Below are positions 41,456-50,101 of a stretch of 64,000 nt of DNA, piece by piece. Source of the stretch: Pseudomonas ekonensis (GTDB lineage: Bacteria; Pseudomonadota; Gammaproteobacteria; Pseudomonadales; Pseudomonadaceae); the NCBI RefSeq assembly GCF_019145435.1, contig NZ_JAHSTS010000002.1, positions 620,001 through 684,000 on the forward strand, written 5' to 3'. Position 1 is the stretch's first letter; each line of letters begins with the position of its first letter. The position numbers and the translations under genes are program-made. The notes under the pieces are model-generated. The model made no database searches. It was not told the DNA's origin and saw only the letters and a list, made by a program, of their open reading frames with translations.

Positions 41456-42236
41456 GTTCATCCCCTCGGCGGGCTGCAGCACGGAGACAATGGGGCGCGC
41501 CGGCCTGGACTACATGGTGTTCGGCGAAGCGTACTTCTACAACGACACCAATGCGTTCGGGCAGGTGCTGGAGCTGCAGCACCTGCCCGCGATCAACATG
41601 CGAGTGAAGGTCGACGGCGGCTTCGTGATGCTGCTGCCCGACAACAAGGAAATGGAGTTCGAGGCGCACGAGATCTCCCACGTCCTGGACTACGACGTGG
41701 AACAGAACATCTACGGGATTCCCGACTACCTGGGCGGCCTGCAGGCGCTGCTGCTGAACGAGGCCGCCACCCTCTTCCGCCGGCGGTACTACAGCAACGG
41801 CGCGCACGCCGGCTACATCTTCTACACCAACGACCCCGACCTGACCGAAGAGGACGAAGACGAGCTGCGCGCCCAGATCAGCGCGAGCAAGGGTGTGGGC
41901 AACTTCCGTTCGATGTTCGTCAACATCCCCAACGGCAAGGAGAACGCAATCCAGATCATCCCGGTGGGTGACTTCCAGGCGAAAGACGAACTGGAGAAGG
42001 TGAAGAACATCACCCGGAACGACGTCATTGCGGCCTGGCGAATGAACCCCGCGCTGGCCGGCATCATTCCGGAGAACACCGGCGGCTTCGGCGACATCGA
42101 GAAGATCGATCGAGTGTACACCAGCAACGAGATCAGGCCGATCTGCCAGCTGTTCAACCAACTGAATGATCGACTGCGAGATGATAGGCGATTTAGCTGG
42201 ATACATGCGACAAAAACAGTTGAATCGACTGCATAA
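41208..42236 (+). CDS. Portal protein gpQ-like
   Basis: The 342-residue portal starts MANRKRRKQ and contains GRIYKPPVSRAGLAKLL, LDYMVFGEAYFYND, EISHVLDYDVEQNIYGIPDYL and WRMNPALAGIIPENTGGFGDIEK, all typical of P2 gpQ. It forms the dodecameric ring at the capsid vertex. Its start lies inside the overlong terminase frame. Confidence 0.92.
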   Translation: MANRKRRKQHEAKPKQQPMRTFTFGEPEQVLSGNIGEYVGVFPSDDGRIYKPPVSRAGLAKLLRANAHHGAIPKFKRNLLLREFIPSAGCSTETMGRAGLDYMVFGEAYFYNDTNAFGQVLELQHLPAINMRVKVDGGFVMLLPDNKEMEFEAHEISHVLDYDVEQNIYGIPDYLGGLQALLLNEAATLFRRRYYSNGAHAGYIFYTNDPDLTEEDEDELRAQISASKGVGNFRSMFVNIPNGKENAIQIIPVGDFQAKDELEKVKNITRNDVIAAWRMNPALAGIIPENTGGFGDIEKIDRVYTSNEIRPICQLFNQLNDRLRDDRRFSWIHATKTVESTA

Positions 42237-42311
42237 AAGACATCTTGCAGCGAATACCACTACAAAATATGGCACTATGGTGGCGATCAGTTGCCCCTGG
42301 GGAGGGACACC

Positions 42312-42569
42312 ATGAGAGTTGTATGCAAGTGCGGCCACAAGGGCCGGATTGCCTCGCGGGAAGAGGTAACAACGGAGTTCGTGAAGCTTTACTGCCAATG
42401 CCTGGACGCAAAATGCGGGCATACCTGGGTGGCGAACCTGACGTTTTCGCACACGCTCAGTCCGTCATCGCAGACGTTCGAACGGATGCTCATCGATCGC
42501 CTGCGCGAGATGCCCAGGGCGAAACAGCGGGAGCTATTCGAGCAGTTGGGAACGCAGGCGGTGGCATGA
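42312..42569 (+). CDS. Ogr/Delta-like late transcription activator
   Basis: An 85-residue zinc protein, MRVVCKCGHKGRIASREEV, with Cys5/Cys7 and Cys28, Cys30, Cys35 in the LYCQCLDAKCGHTW block, the pattern of P2 Ogr and P4 Delta. These bind upstream of late promoters and recruit RNA polymerase through its alpha subunit. GGAGGGA precedes the ATG. It lies behind the portal rather than after gpD as in P2. Confidence 0.85.
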   Translation: MRVVCKCGHKGRIASREEVTTEFVKLYCQCLDAKCGHTWVANLTFSHTLSPSSQTFERMLIDRLREMPRAKQRELFEQLGTQAVA

Positions 42570-42629
42570 GGTGAAAACCGCCGACATTGGATCGTCGGCG
42601 ATCAGAATCAGGATGAGTCGATCAAGGCG

Positions 42630-42815
42630 TCAAGTATTGGCCGACTCTTCAGGATTTACGGCCAGAATCTCAGAGAGCCGGCGGATCTGTCCTTGTTCTC
42701 TTTCGCTCAATGACCGGTATAGGCCAATCAGACGGCGCTCTGGTTTGCTCAGGTTGTGCCAATCGAACTCGGCAAATCCCGTGCAATCAGGTTCTGTTTT
42801 GATGCGATCCAACAT
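42630..42815 (-). CDS. Small hypothetical phage protein
   Basis: A 61-residue protein, MLDRIKTEPDCTGFAEFDWH, with a helical ERRLIGLYRSLSEREQGQIRRL. GGAG eight bases before the ATG supports expression. It lies next to the repressor on the same strand and may be expressed in the lysogen. No family was recognised. Confidence 0.55.
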   Translation of the reverse strand: MLDRIKTEPDCTGFAEFDWHNLSKPERRLIGLYRSLSEREQGQIRRLSEILAVNPEESANT

Positions 42816-42915
42816 GCTTACTACTCCATAAAATGCATGGCTGAATCGGCGTTGACGGGGGAATCACTGGCTTTGGAACAAGGGGGTGCGTATGTCGCGG
42901 AAGCGTTGTTACAAG

Positions 42916-43266
42916 TTAACTCTGCTGACGGGCAGCGTCATCGGCCATTGCTTTCAAAAACCGGCGGATTGCTTCTTGGTCACCCGGAGTGATGCTCCGG
43001 TATTGGGTAATTAAGCAATCTTCCACTTCTGAAAGAGCTTCGTTCGGGAGTGTGGCGCGGATGCCATTGACGATAAAAGCAACGTCAAAACCTAGCTCAC
43101 TAGCTGCAAGGCTCAGGTACGAAGCTGGAGCATCACTCGCGCCAGATTCGTAATTTCCTTGAGTTCGTTTTGAGACACCAAGTTTTTCAGCGAGCTGATC
43201 TTGCGTCAGCCCAGCTTGAGCGCGCAGTTGCCGCAGTCGGGCGCCAATCTCTTCAGACAGAGTCAA
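42916..43266 (-). CDS. CI-like repressor (XRE family helix-turn-helix)
   Basis: The protein has an N-terminal HTH (RLRQLRAQAGLTQDQLAEKLGVSKRTQGNYESG) and a C-terminal helical domain (SEVEDCLITQYRSITPGDQEAIRRFLKA) without a LexA/RecA-cleavage peptidase. I use a TTG start giving MTLSEEIGARL. A GTG 14 codons upstream is open but would lie over the operator-like repeat at 43292-43307. It is divergent from the Cro-like gene and is the likely lysogeny repressor. Confidence 0.75.
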   Translation of the reverse strand: MTLSEEIGARLRQLRAQAGLTQDQLAEKLGVSKRTQGNYESGASDAPASYLSLAASELGFDVAFIVNGIRATLPNEALSEVEDCLITQYRSITPGDQEAIRRFLKAMADDAARQQS

Positions 43267-43291
43267 TTTTTTTCCACTCAGATATTTACAA

Positions 43292-43307
43292 TGGCAATTT
43301 TTTGCCA
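43292..43307. promoter_or_regulatory. Operator-like inverted repeat TGGCAA-N4-TTGCCA
   Basis: A perfect 6-bp inverted repeat with four T residues in the middle, placed between the divergent repressor and Cro-like genes. This is where a lambda- or P2-like switch keeps its operators. Confidence 0.6.
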
Positions 43308-43350
43308 CATCCTGCGCTCGTCATCACACGAAAACGCAAGGAATTGCACT

Positions 43351-43563
43351 ATGCCCAACACAGCCATCAGCGAGCAAGCCCGCAAACAAGCGCGTGAAGC
43401 GCTGGAGAAGCGCGGCCAGACCGCGAAAAAATTTGCTGAATTGAACAACCTGAATCCCAGCACCGTGTATGCGGTGCTGAGTGGTCAGAGCCATTGTCGC
43501 CGGGGAGAGGCACATCGCGCCGCCGTACTACTTGGCATCAAAGACGGCGTTATCGAACAGTAA
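43351..43563 (+). CDS. Cro-like / BcepMu gp16-type DNA-binding protein
   Basis: A 70-residue protein with NPSTVYAVLSGQSHCRRGEAHRAAVLLGIKDG, matching the phage-associated BcepMu gp16 family, a short HTH-like DNA-binder. AAGGA eight bases before the ATG. It is the first gene of the plus early operon, opposite the repressor, so it probably acts as Cro. Confidence 0.78.
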   Translation: MPNTAISEQARKQAREALEKRGQTAKKFAELNNLNPSTVYAVLSGQSHCRRGEAHRAAVLLGIKDGVIEQ

Positions 43564-43592
43564 TGGCACCACTCAACAGGGAACAGTAGAAG

Positions 43593-44072
43593 ATGAAAAG
43601 CCACATTCTAGAGACGCGCAAGGAAGCCATGCGCGAGATCATTCGAAGTCATCCGGATGGGCGCGAAGGTGCTGCCACTCGTTTGGGAATGAAGGTGAAA
43701 AAGTTCGACAACCACGCCTATGAAAATGCGGGCTGCAGTCCACTGACAGACGCTCAGATTCATACGCTAGAGCAAGTCAGTGGCACCAGCTATTTCCCAA
43801 GTTACGTGGCGCAGTTGTACGGCGGTCTGTTTGTAGCCGTCGCCGCTCCGGAGAAACTGGACAACGTCGAGTTGTATGCCCGATCGGTTCAGGCATCGGC
43901 AAAGCGCGGCTGTGTTGATCAGGCAATCGCCCAAGCGCTTGAGGACGGCTCAATCAGCGTGGAAGAGGCCGAACACATCCTCGCCGCCCACAACCTCCAC
44001 ATGGCAGCGCGTCACGCTGAGGTGCTTGCCGCTATCGACCTGTATCGCGCCAAACCGGGGAAAAGCCAATGA
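43593..44072 (+). CDS. CII/YmfL-like phage regulator
   Basis: A 159-residue protein starting MKSHILETRKEAMREII, with a HTH-like REGAATRLGMKVKKFDNHAYENAGCSPLT, typical of the YmfL/phage CII-type regulators in P2-like elements. It would influence the lysis-lysogeny choice. It overlaps the next gene by ATGA. Confidence 0.72.
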   Translation: MKSHILETRKEAMREIIRSHPDGREGAATRLGMKVKKFDNHAYENAGCSPLTDAQIHTLEQVSGTSYFPSYVAQLYGGLFVAVAAPEKLDNVELYARSVQASAKRGCVDQAIAQALEDGSISVEEAEHILAAHNLHMAARHAEVLAAIDLYRAKPGKSQ

Positions 44073-44434
44073 ACAACTTGCCGGCAGTACAGGAATATCA
44101 GGACATGCTGAAAGCCGCAGCTCTCGCGTTCCTTGAGCGGCACCAGTGCGAACACCTGGGCGACGATCAGCAATTGTTCAAGCGGGCCGTCCAGCACCTT
44201 GTGACTGATTACAACGCCACGACGCAGCATGCCGAACGACTGGTGCATTTGGCCAATAGCGAACTGTCAGCGGTGAGCGATCGGCAGCGATTGGACGTCG
44301 TGAACAGCACCTCCACGCACACCGTAATTTTCGATACCTCCACCGGCAACGCCTGGGCAATCCCGGTCAGCCTGATCTACGAGCGCATCCTCGTTGCTCC
44401 CGATAACGGGCGCTTCCGCATAACCGCTTCGTAA
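44069..44434 (+). CDS. Hypothetical early phage protein
   Basis: A 121-residue soluble protein, MNNLPAVQEYQDMLKAAALAF, coupled to the CII-like gene by a four-base overlap. It ends with a short strand-rich segment (NAWAIPVSLIYERILVAP). No known domain. Its place in the early operon suggests a replication or regulation accessory. Confidence 0.65.
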   Translation: MNNLPAVQEYQDMLKAAALAFLERHQCEHLGDDQQLFKRAVQHLVTDYNATTQHAERLVHLANSELSAVSDRQRLDVVNSTSTHTVIFDTSTGNAWAIPVSLIYERILVAPDNGRFRITAS

Positions 44435-44506
44435 CAACCAACCCATAAGTCCCCTACCCCACCGCCGTGGGTTTGGGTGAGCTGCGCCCGAAATTGAGGT
44501 TTGACG

Positions 44507-44740
44507 ATGGAAAACACCCTGAATATCCACGCAAAGCTGCCGCCGAATCAGGCTCAAGCGCTCCTGGCCAACCTGCGTGAACAGTACCGTCTCAGCCTCA
44601 ATGACCTTTGGTACGCAGACCAATACCGCTTTATCCCCGAAGGCCTGCGTCACGGTTCGATTCTCGCCAATTCCCCCGTGATGGCCGCTCAGAAACATCT
44701 GATCGGCGCCCTCTCCCTCTGCCTCAAGAAAGTGAAGTAA
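44507..44740 (+). CDS. Small hypothetical early phage protein
   Basis: A 77-residue protein starting MENTLNIHAKLPPNQAQALL with GAGG seven bases upstream. It precedes the primase-helicase by two bases. No family was recognised. Confidence 0.6.
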   Translation: MENTLNIHAKLPPNQAQALLANLREQYRLSLNDLWYADQYRFIPEGLRHGSILANSPVMAAQKHLIGALSLCLKKVK

Positions 44741-44742
44741 CC

Positions 44743-47538
44743 ATGAAAGAGCAATTGCGCGACGACGTGATCGAGCGCCTGAAAAAAGAATATGGGCTTA
44801 AGCAACGGTCAGGCGCCCACTACATGCGCGGGGGCACTTGCCCGAAGTGCCGGCAGAAGACGCTGTACACCCGTTTTGATGCTCCGTGGTTGGTGATCTG
44901 CGGCAGACCCGAGAAGTGCGCTCACACGATGCATGTGAAAGAGCTGTACGAGGATCTGTTTGAAGACTGGAGCAAGCGTGCGCCGGCGACCGATCAGCAC
45001 CCCAACGCGACGGCTCGCGCCTATCTGGAGTTCGCCCGGGGCTTCCGCATTGAGCTGATTCAGGGCTGGTTCACCCAGGAAAGCTTCTACTCCGTCGAAC
45101 ACAACGCCGGCAGCGCCACCGTTCGCTTTGCATTGGAGAAAGGTGGCTGGTGGGAACGCCTGATCGACCGCCCGCACCGCTTCGGCAAGATGAAAGCGCG
45201 CTTCAAATCCAAGGATAGTTACCGCGGCGTCTGGTGGTGCCCGCCCTGCGTGGATCTGCTGGAAGCCAAAGAACTCTGGATTGTGGAAGGCATATTCGAC
45301 GCGATCGCCTTGGTGCACAACGACATCGCAGCCGTATCGGCCATGTCTTCGAATGCATTCCCGGAGGAATCGCTACGGGCGCTCGCCCGTGACCGTGAAG
45401 GCAAGCTGCCGAAGCTGGTGTGGGCGCTGGATAACGAACCAGGCGCGCACACCTACACCAAACGCTGGGCAAAGCAGGCGCGAGCCTTAGGGTTCGTCTG
45501 TGAGGCGGCACAGATCCCTCTTCGTGACGGCCGCAAGACCGACTGGAACGACCTGCACCAGCGCTGGGGTTTCATCGAAGACGAAAGCGATCGCGCTAAC
45601 CAGGTGGCGGCAGATCTGAAACAGGCACGCCACCTGGGCGCCCTGCTGCTTGCCGAGAGCGCCGCAGAAAAAGCCCTGCTCATGTACGACTGGAACAAGC
45701 GGGGTGAATTCCACCTGGGCTTCGGCAGCCGCTTGTACTGGTTCAAGTTGGACATGGAGAAATTTAACCGGGCAATGCAAGACATCGAGGACAGCGAGAA
45801 CCACGACGACCAGTTGCTGAACCAGTCGCAGCAACGCGAAAAGGCCCTGCAGCAGTCAGGCAGCGTCGTCGAGATAGCTAACTGCTACCCGCAAGCCCTG
45901 TATTTCCAGCGCAACGAAGTCACCGACGAGTCCTGGTACTACCTGCGTGTGGACTTCCCGCATGACGCCGAAAGCGTGAAGAACACCTTCACCAGCGGTC
46001 AGTTGTCGGCCGCCAGCGAATTCAAGAAACGTCTACTCGGCATGGCCGCCGGCGCCATGTACACCGGCAGCGGGCAGCAGCTGGACAAGCTCATGAAGGA
46101 TCAATTGTTCGGCATCAAAACCGTTTCGACGATCGACTACGTGGGCTACAGCAAGGAATACGGCTGCTACGTCTATGGCGACATCGCGATCAAGGAAGGC
46201 GTTACCTACAAGGTCAACAGCGAGGACTATTTCGAGTTCGGAAAACTGCGTCTGAAGACGCTGCAGAAAGGTGTGTCCATCACGCTGCAGCGCGATGGCA
46301 AGGACTTCGACGAAGCCTGGCTGAAATTGCTCTGGACATGCTTCGGCGCCCAAGGTTTGGTCGCCCTGGTGTTCTTCTTCGGCTCGCTGTTCTGCGAACA
46401 GATCCGCAGCCGTTGCCAGTCCTTCCCCTTCCTGGAAGCCACAGGCGAGGCCGGCGCCGGCAAGACCACCTTGCTCAATCTGCTGTGGAAGCTGCTCGGC
46501 CGCGAGGGTTACGAAGGCTTCGACCCCATGAAGTCGACAAAGGCCGGTCGCTCACGCTTGATGGGCCAGGTGTCCGGCATGCCCGTTGTGTTCCTGGAGG
46601 CCGACCGCCACGGCGATGATCGATCGCATGCCAAGACGTTCGAGTGGGACGAACTCAAGGACTACTACGGCGGCGGTACCCTGGCCACCAAGGGGGTGAA
46701 GACTGCCGGCAACGAGACCTACGAGCCACCGTTTCGCGGAACGATCGCCATCAGCCAGAACGCCCCCGTGGTCGCCCACGAAGCGATCATGACCCGGATC
46801 GTCAAACTGCACTTCATCCGTCCCACCGTCACCCCGCAAAGCCGCGTGGCGGCAGACAAGCTCAACGCCCTGGACGGCAAAACCTTGAGCCACTTTCTGA
46901 TTCGGGCGGTCAGCAAGGAGTCCGCCGTGCTTGAGCTCTTCACCCAGCGCATGCCCGAGCACGAAGCCAAGCTGCGCCGCCTGCATACCCACTGCTTCAC
47001 TTGCGGCGCGGAGTACCCCAGCGAGCAAGGCAGCTGCAGCAGTTGCGGGTATGACCTGCGCGGGTACATCCGGGTGGAGCGGATCAGCAAGAACCACGCG
47101 CAACTGCTCTCGCTGCTCGATGCTTTGCACTTGGTTGTGAAACTGGAAGATCCCCAGGTCGCCGCCACCCAGCGCCAAATCGTGCGCATGGCCATTGAGC
47201 GCCAGGCCTCGATCAGCTCCGACCACCCGGTGGTCGCCGAGTTTTGGGAGGTATACGACTACCTCCAATCGCTCAGCGAAGACCCCGTGGTCGACCACAG
47301 CAGCGATCCGAATGTGATTGCGATCAACCTCAACGAATTCAGCGAGCGCGCCGCCGAGCACAAACAGAAGCTGGCCGACGTAGCGACCCTGCGCGACCTG
47401 CTGAAAGAGTCCCGCTCGCACAAGTTTGTGGAGGCCAACAAGGCCGTCCATAGCGCCGCACGGGCAGCCCTGAACGCCAAAACCCCACTGGCCCCGGGCC
47501 GTCCGACGACGGTCAAGTGCTGGATCTTCAAAGCCTGA
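44743..47538 (+). CDS. Phage primase-helicase (replication protein)
   Basis: The 931-residue protein has an N-terminal zinc ribbon (Cys33, Cys36, Cys53, Cys59), a Toprim-like primase core (WIVEGIFDAIAL near 180), a P-loop ATPase GEAGAGKTT near 569-577, and a second zinc ribbon (CFTCGAEY...CSSCGYD) near 750-775. It should prime and unwind DNA at the phage origin, replacing the P2 gpA strategy. The start MKEQLRDDVIE is supported by a ribosome site; 45 upstream open codons lie in the previous gene. Confidence 0.85.
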   Translation: MKEQLRDDVIERLKKEYGLKQRSGAHYMRGGTCPKCRQKTLYTRFDAPWLVICGRPEKCAHTMHVKELYEDLFEDWSKRAPATDQHPNATARAYLEFARGFRIELIQGWFTQESFYSVEHNAGSATVRFALEKGGWWERLIDRPHRFGKMKARFKSKDSYRGVWWCPPCVDLLEAKELWIVEGIFDAIALVHNDIAAVSAMSSNAFPEESLRALARDREGKLPKLVWALDNEPGAHTYTKRWAKQARALGFVCEAAQIPLRDGRKTDWNDLHQRWGFIEDESDRANQVAADLKQARHLGALLLAESAAEKALLMYDWNKRGEFHLGFGSRLYWFKLDMEKFNRAMQDIEDSENHDDQLLNQSQQREKALQQSGSVVEIANCYPQALYFQRNEVTDESWYYLRVDFPHDAESVKNTFTSGQLSAASEFKKRLLGMAAGAMYTGSGQQLDKLMKDQLFGIKTVSTIDYVGYSKEYGCYVYGDIAIKEGVTYKVNSEDYFEFGKLRLKTLQKGVSITLQRDGKDFDEAWLKLLWTCFGAQGLVALVFFFGSLFCEQIRSRCQSFPFLEATGEAGAGKTTLLNLLWKLLGREGYEGFDPMKSTKAGRSRLMGQVSGMPVVFLEADRHGDDRSHAKTFEWDELKDYYGGGTLATKGVKTAGNETYEPPFRGTIAISQNAPVVAHEAIMTRIVKLHFIRPTVTPQSRVAADKLNALDGKTLSHFLIRAVSKESAVLELFTQRMPEHEAKLRRLHTHCFTCGAEYPSEQGSCSSCGYDLRGYIRVERISKNHAQLLSLLDALHLVVKLEDPQVAATQRQIVRMAIERQASISSDHPVVAEFWEVYDYLQSLSEDPVVDHSSDPNVIAINLNEFSERAAEHKQKLADVATLRDLLKESRSHKFVEANKAVHSAARAALNAKTPLAPGRPTTVKCWIFKA

Positions 47539-47554
47539 GAAGGAGGCAACACCG

Positions 47555-47848
47555 ATGCAAATCCAAGTGTTTATGGGCAATGCCGGCGACGGCAACACGA
47601 ACAAGCTGCAGACGGTTATCGACCAACTGCAGGCGTTGGGGCACACCCAACCGATGATCCAGGCCGGCGCCTACGGCGAGGAAGGTCTGCTGCAGATTCT
47701 TGAGGTGCGGGCCGCCGGTGGCCAGCGCGACATCCTGGTCAACGACTGCAGCCGGCAACAGATTTTGAGGGTCTTGGAATGGCAATCATGCGTGGAGCAT
47801 GAACCTGTTTTTGACGACCTGGTGATACACCTGGCACGCAAGGACTGA
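47555..47848 (+). CDS. Hypothetical phage protein
   Basis: A 97-residue soluble protein, MQIQVFMGNAGDGNTNKLQTVI, with AAGGAGG directly upstream. No family was recognised. Position behind the primase suggests an early function. Confidence 0.62.
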   Translation: MQIQVFMGNAGDGNTNKLQTVIDQLQALGHTQPMIQAGAYGEEGLLQILEVRAAGGQRDILVNDCSRQQILRVLEWQSCVEHEPVFDDLVIHLARKD

Positions 47849-47913
47849 CCTGAAAAAAACAGTGTCGAGGAGTTGCAGCCCCCCGACACCCAACCACCAC
47901 CGAGGGCAATACC

Positions 47914-48183
47914 ATGCAAGCACAGCACCACAGCAGCAGCAGCGCCGCGAAGGCTACCACACCGGCACGGCACCTGGTGGCCACCGCGATCATCGGCGCG
48001 GCCATGATCGGCTACCTGATTCAGAAAACCCCGGAGTCGCGCACGCGCCTCGAAAACCTGAGCCAGATCGCCGGCACCTTGGGCCAGCTCAGCGATCGGG
48101 ACGCCGCCGTCGTGGCCGACCTGCTCGCCCACCCACCCCGCCGGCGGGAAACGGCAGTCGCCGGGAGCGAGCGTCATGCCTGA
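47914..48183 (+). CDS. Hypothetical phage membrane protein
   Basis: An 89-residue protein with a short His/Ser-rich N-terminus, one hydrophobic helix (HLVATAIIGAAMIGYLI) and a charged helix after it. The end overlaps the start of the next small gene. Function unknown. Confidence 0.55.
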   Translation: MQAQHHSSSSAAKATTPARHLVATAIIGAAMIGYLIQKTPESRTRLENLSQIAGTLGQLSDRDAAVVADLLAHPPRRRETAVAGSERHA

Positions 48184-48346
48184 CCAATCCAGTGCCCACG
48201 GCATGCCACGTTTTCCCTGGAACCTCGACGCCGCCAGCCTGTGCGACCAGTGCGGCAAATGGCGCGTACAAGGCAGCCACGCACAGTGCAGCCGCACGCG
48301 GCAGTTGCTCAATGCCCACCGGCGCAAGCAGCCGCCCAAGCGATAG
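48176..48346 (+). CDS. Small cysteine-containing phage protein
   Basis: A 56-residue frame, MPDQSSAHGMPRFPWNLD, with LCDQCGKW and a further Cys in SHAQCSR, ending in a basic tail. It overlaps the previous gene by eight bases and precedes a terminator. A CxxC with one more Cys and a His suggests a tiny zinc finger. Length is short, so moderate support. Confidence 0.55.
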   Translation: MPDQSSAHGMPRFPWNLDAASLCDQCGKWRVQGSHAQCSRTRQLLNAHRRKQPPKR

Positions 48347-48380
48347 CCGCGTCCACTAGAAAACGCGCATCCAAATACTT

Positions 48381-48401
48381 GGCCCGGAAACGGGCCTTTT
48401 T
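48381..48401 (+). terminator. Rho-independent terminator of the early operon
   Basis: GGCCCG pairs with CGGGCC around a GAAA tetraloop and is followed by five T residues. It isolates the integrase gene from the early operon. Confidence 0.85.
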
Positions 48402-48451
48402 GTTTCCGATCGTCAGACTGTCGATACACGAGTACAGCGTTAGGGGTTTAC

Positions 48452-49633
48452 ATGAGTGGCGTCGAAGCTCGCGGCAATTCCGTGAGAATCTACTTTCAAT
48501 ACAACGGGGAGAAATGCCGGGAATCCGTCCCCGGGGGCAACACGCCGGCAACCGTCGCCCAGGCCAGACGCCTGCTCGACATCATCGATTACGAGATCCA
48601 GACCGGCACCTTCGATTACGCCCGGCACTTTCCCCACTCCTCGAGGCTGGTGGAAAACACCTTCGGCCACTACCTGAACCTGTGGTTGAAGATCAAGGCC
48701 AACAGCGTGGCGGCGTCCAGCTATCGCGGGTATGCGAACAAGGCCGAAGTGCATGTGCGCCCGCGCTGGGGCAAACACCAGATCAACCAGATCGATCACC
48801 TGGATCTGCAGGAATGGATTCAGGGCACGCTGTCGAAGACCCTGAAGAACAAGACCATTCGCGACATCATCAGCAACGTGCGCCAGGTGTTTCGCCTGTA
48901 CCGCACGCGGATGAAGGTCGCCCATGACCCGACCGAAGGGCTGATGGTCCGCCTACCTGATCCGGAGGCGCCCGATCCGTTTACCCGTGCCGAAATCAAA
49001 CAGATCCTCACCACGCCAACCGACCGCACACTGGAGCTGCTGATGGTGCAGTTCATGCTGTGGGCCGGGCCACGGGTCTCGGAGACCATCGCCCTGGCCT
49101 GGGAAGACGTCGACCTGGCACAAGGCACCGTGAACTTTCGCCGCTCCAAGGTGCGCGGCGCCTACCGGGTCACAAAGACCCGCCGATCGACGCGCCGGGT
49201 GCGTCTGCTGGCCCCGGCGTGGGAGGCGCTACGCAAGATTGATGCGCTGACCCGCCGGCGCAAGGCGGAAACCGTCGAGGTCGTCGAGCGCGACAACAAG
49301 ACAATCCGCCGACACACCCTGCACTTCGTCTTCCTCAACACGAAAAGCGGTCTGCCGCATGCCAACGACTTTGTCGTGCGAGACCGCTTTTTCAAGGCGC
49401 ATCTGCTCGCCGCCGGCGTGCGTTACCGGGGGCCGGGGCAATGCCGGCATACCTACGCCAGCCAGTTGCTGACCACCGGCGTGGCGTCGATCGACTGGAT
49501 CGCCGAGCAGATGGGCCACACCAACGGCAACATGATCCGCCAGCATTACGGGACGTGGATCAACGAAGACGGGCCGGACGTGGTGGGGATGTTGCAACTG
49601 GCCCTGAAGCTGTCACCCATTGGAGTTACTTGA
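48452..49633 (+). CDS. Tyrosine-family phage integrase
   Basis: The 393-residue integrase has an N-terminal DUF3596-like arm-binding strand region (NSVRIYFQYNGEKCRESV), a SAM-like core-binding domain and the catalytic domain. Arg208 (GPRVSE), Arg332-His333 (QCRHTYAS), the MGH near 357 and the nucleophile Tyr366 (HYGTW) are visible. The first HxxR histidine is replaced (PGQCR), as in some members. It sits about 3.3 kb from attR, on the inner side of the cargo. Confidence 0.9.
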   Translation: MSGVEARGNSVRIYFQYNGEKCRESVPGGNTPATVAQARRLLDIIDYEIQTGTFDYARHFPHSSRLVENTFGHYLNLWLKIKANSVAASSYRGYANKAEVHVRPRWGKHQINQIDHLDLQEWIQGTLSKTLKNKTIRDIISNVRQVFRLYRTRMKVAHDPTEGLMVRLPDPEAPDPFTRAEIKQILTTPTDRTLELLMVQFMLWAGPRVSETIALAWEDVDLAQGTVNFRRSKVRGAYRVTKTRRSTRRVRLLAPAWEALRKIDALTRRRKAETVEVVERDNKTIRRHTLHFVFLNTKSGLPHANDFVVRDRFFKAHLLAAGVRYRGPGQCRHTYASQLLTTGVASIDWIAEQMGHTNGNMIRQHYGTWINEDGPDVVGMLQLALKLSPIGVT

Positions 49634-49854
49634 AGCACGTTGTGGCCTATGGCGGGTACATCGTTGGATGTGCCCCCTGAACGCAACGCTTTACTTTCGG
49701 TCAGGTCGATGGCGGCGCGCATGGCTTCATAAACTCTTGTATTGACCAACCCGCCTGCGCGTAAGCCCCAGGCGAAGCCCTTGGCAAAAATCAACTCTCT
49801 TTGAACAATCTCCAGCTCAATCGACTGAGTAACACTAAATAGGGTGCGTTCCAA
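49546..49854 (-). CDS. Hypothetical phage protein, antisense to the integrase 3' end
   Basis: A 102-residue frame starting MERTLFSVTQSIELEIVQREL, with FAKGFAWGLRAGGLVNTRVYEAMRAAIDL, which looks like genuine helical protein sequence. The last 30 residues lie antisense to the integrase and read like shadow. It may be a real small phage gene whose 3' end was altered. Confidence 0.42.
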   Translation of the reverse strand: MERTLFSVTQSIELEIVQRELIFAKGFAWGLRAGGLVNTRVYEAMRAAIDLTESKALRSGGTSNDVPAIGHNVLQVTPMGDSFRASCNIPTTSGPSSLIHVP

Positions 49855-50101
49855 ATGCTGCGTAAAGCTCCGTAAGCAGTCCTTCCAAGGCTACTAAAAG
49901 TAAGGGAGTAATCAGCTGCGGACTGGACATATGGTTAGTTCCTTTTCGAGCGAGTAGTGCTCTTTGAGTAAAACTAATCGATGGGACTCCGGCCTTTCAG
50001 TTCAAGACGGCTCTGCGGCAAACGAGAAAGTGACTCCCTCCAAAATCTAGATCTACCATAGCCATTGTGGTGTACCAAACACTAACCGGCGCGTGTTTTA
50101 G
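49634..50101. other. Stretch between integrase and the second defence pair
   Basis: Apart from the antisense frame that ends at 49854, I see no gene from 49855 to 50101. It is AT-richer than the virion genes, and there is no clear terminator for the minus-strand defence pair. Confidence 0.5.

Noticed and set aside
42916..43308. Repressor with a self-cleaving (LexA-like) domain
   Set aside because: The protein is too short and has no Ala-Gly cleavage site or Ser/Lys dyad. It is a simple HTH repressor.
44608..44742. A 45-codon N-terminal extension of the primase-helicase
   Set aside because: It lies inside the preceding small gene in another frame and is Arg/Pro-rich. The ATG at 44743 has the ribosome site and the family N-terminus.
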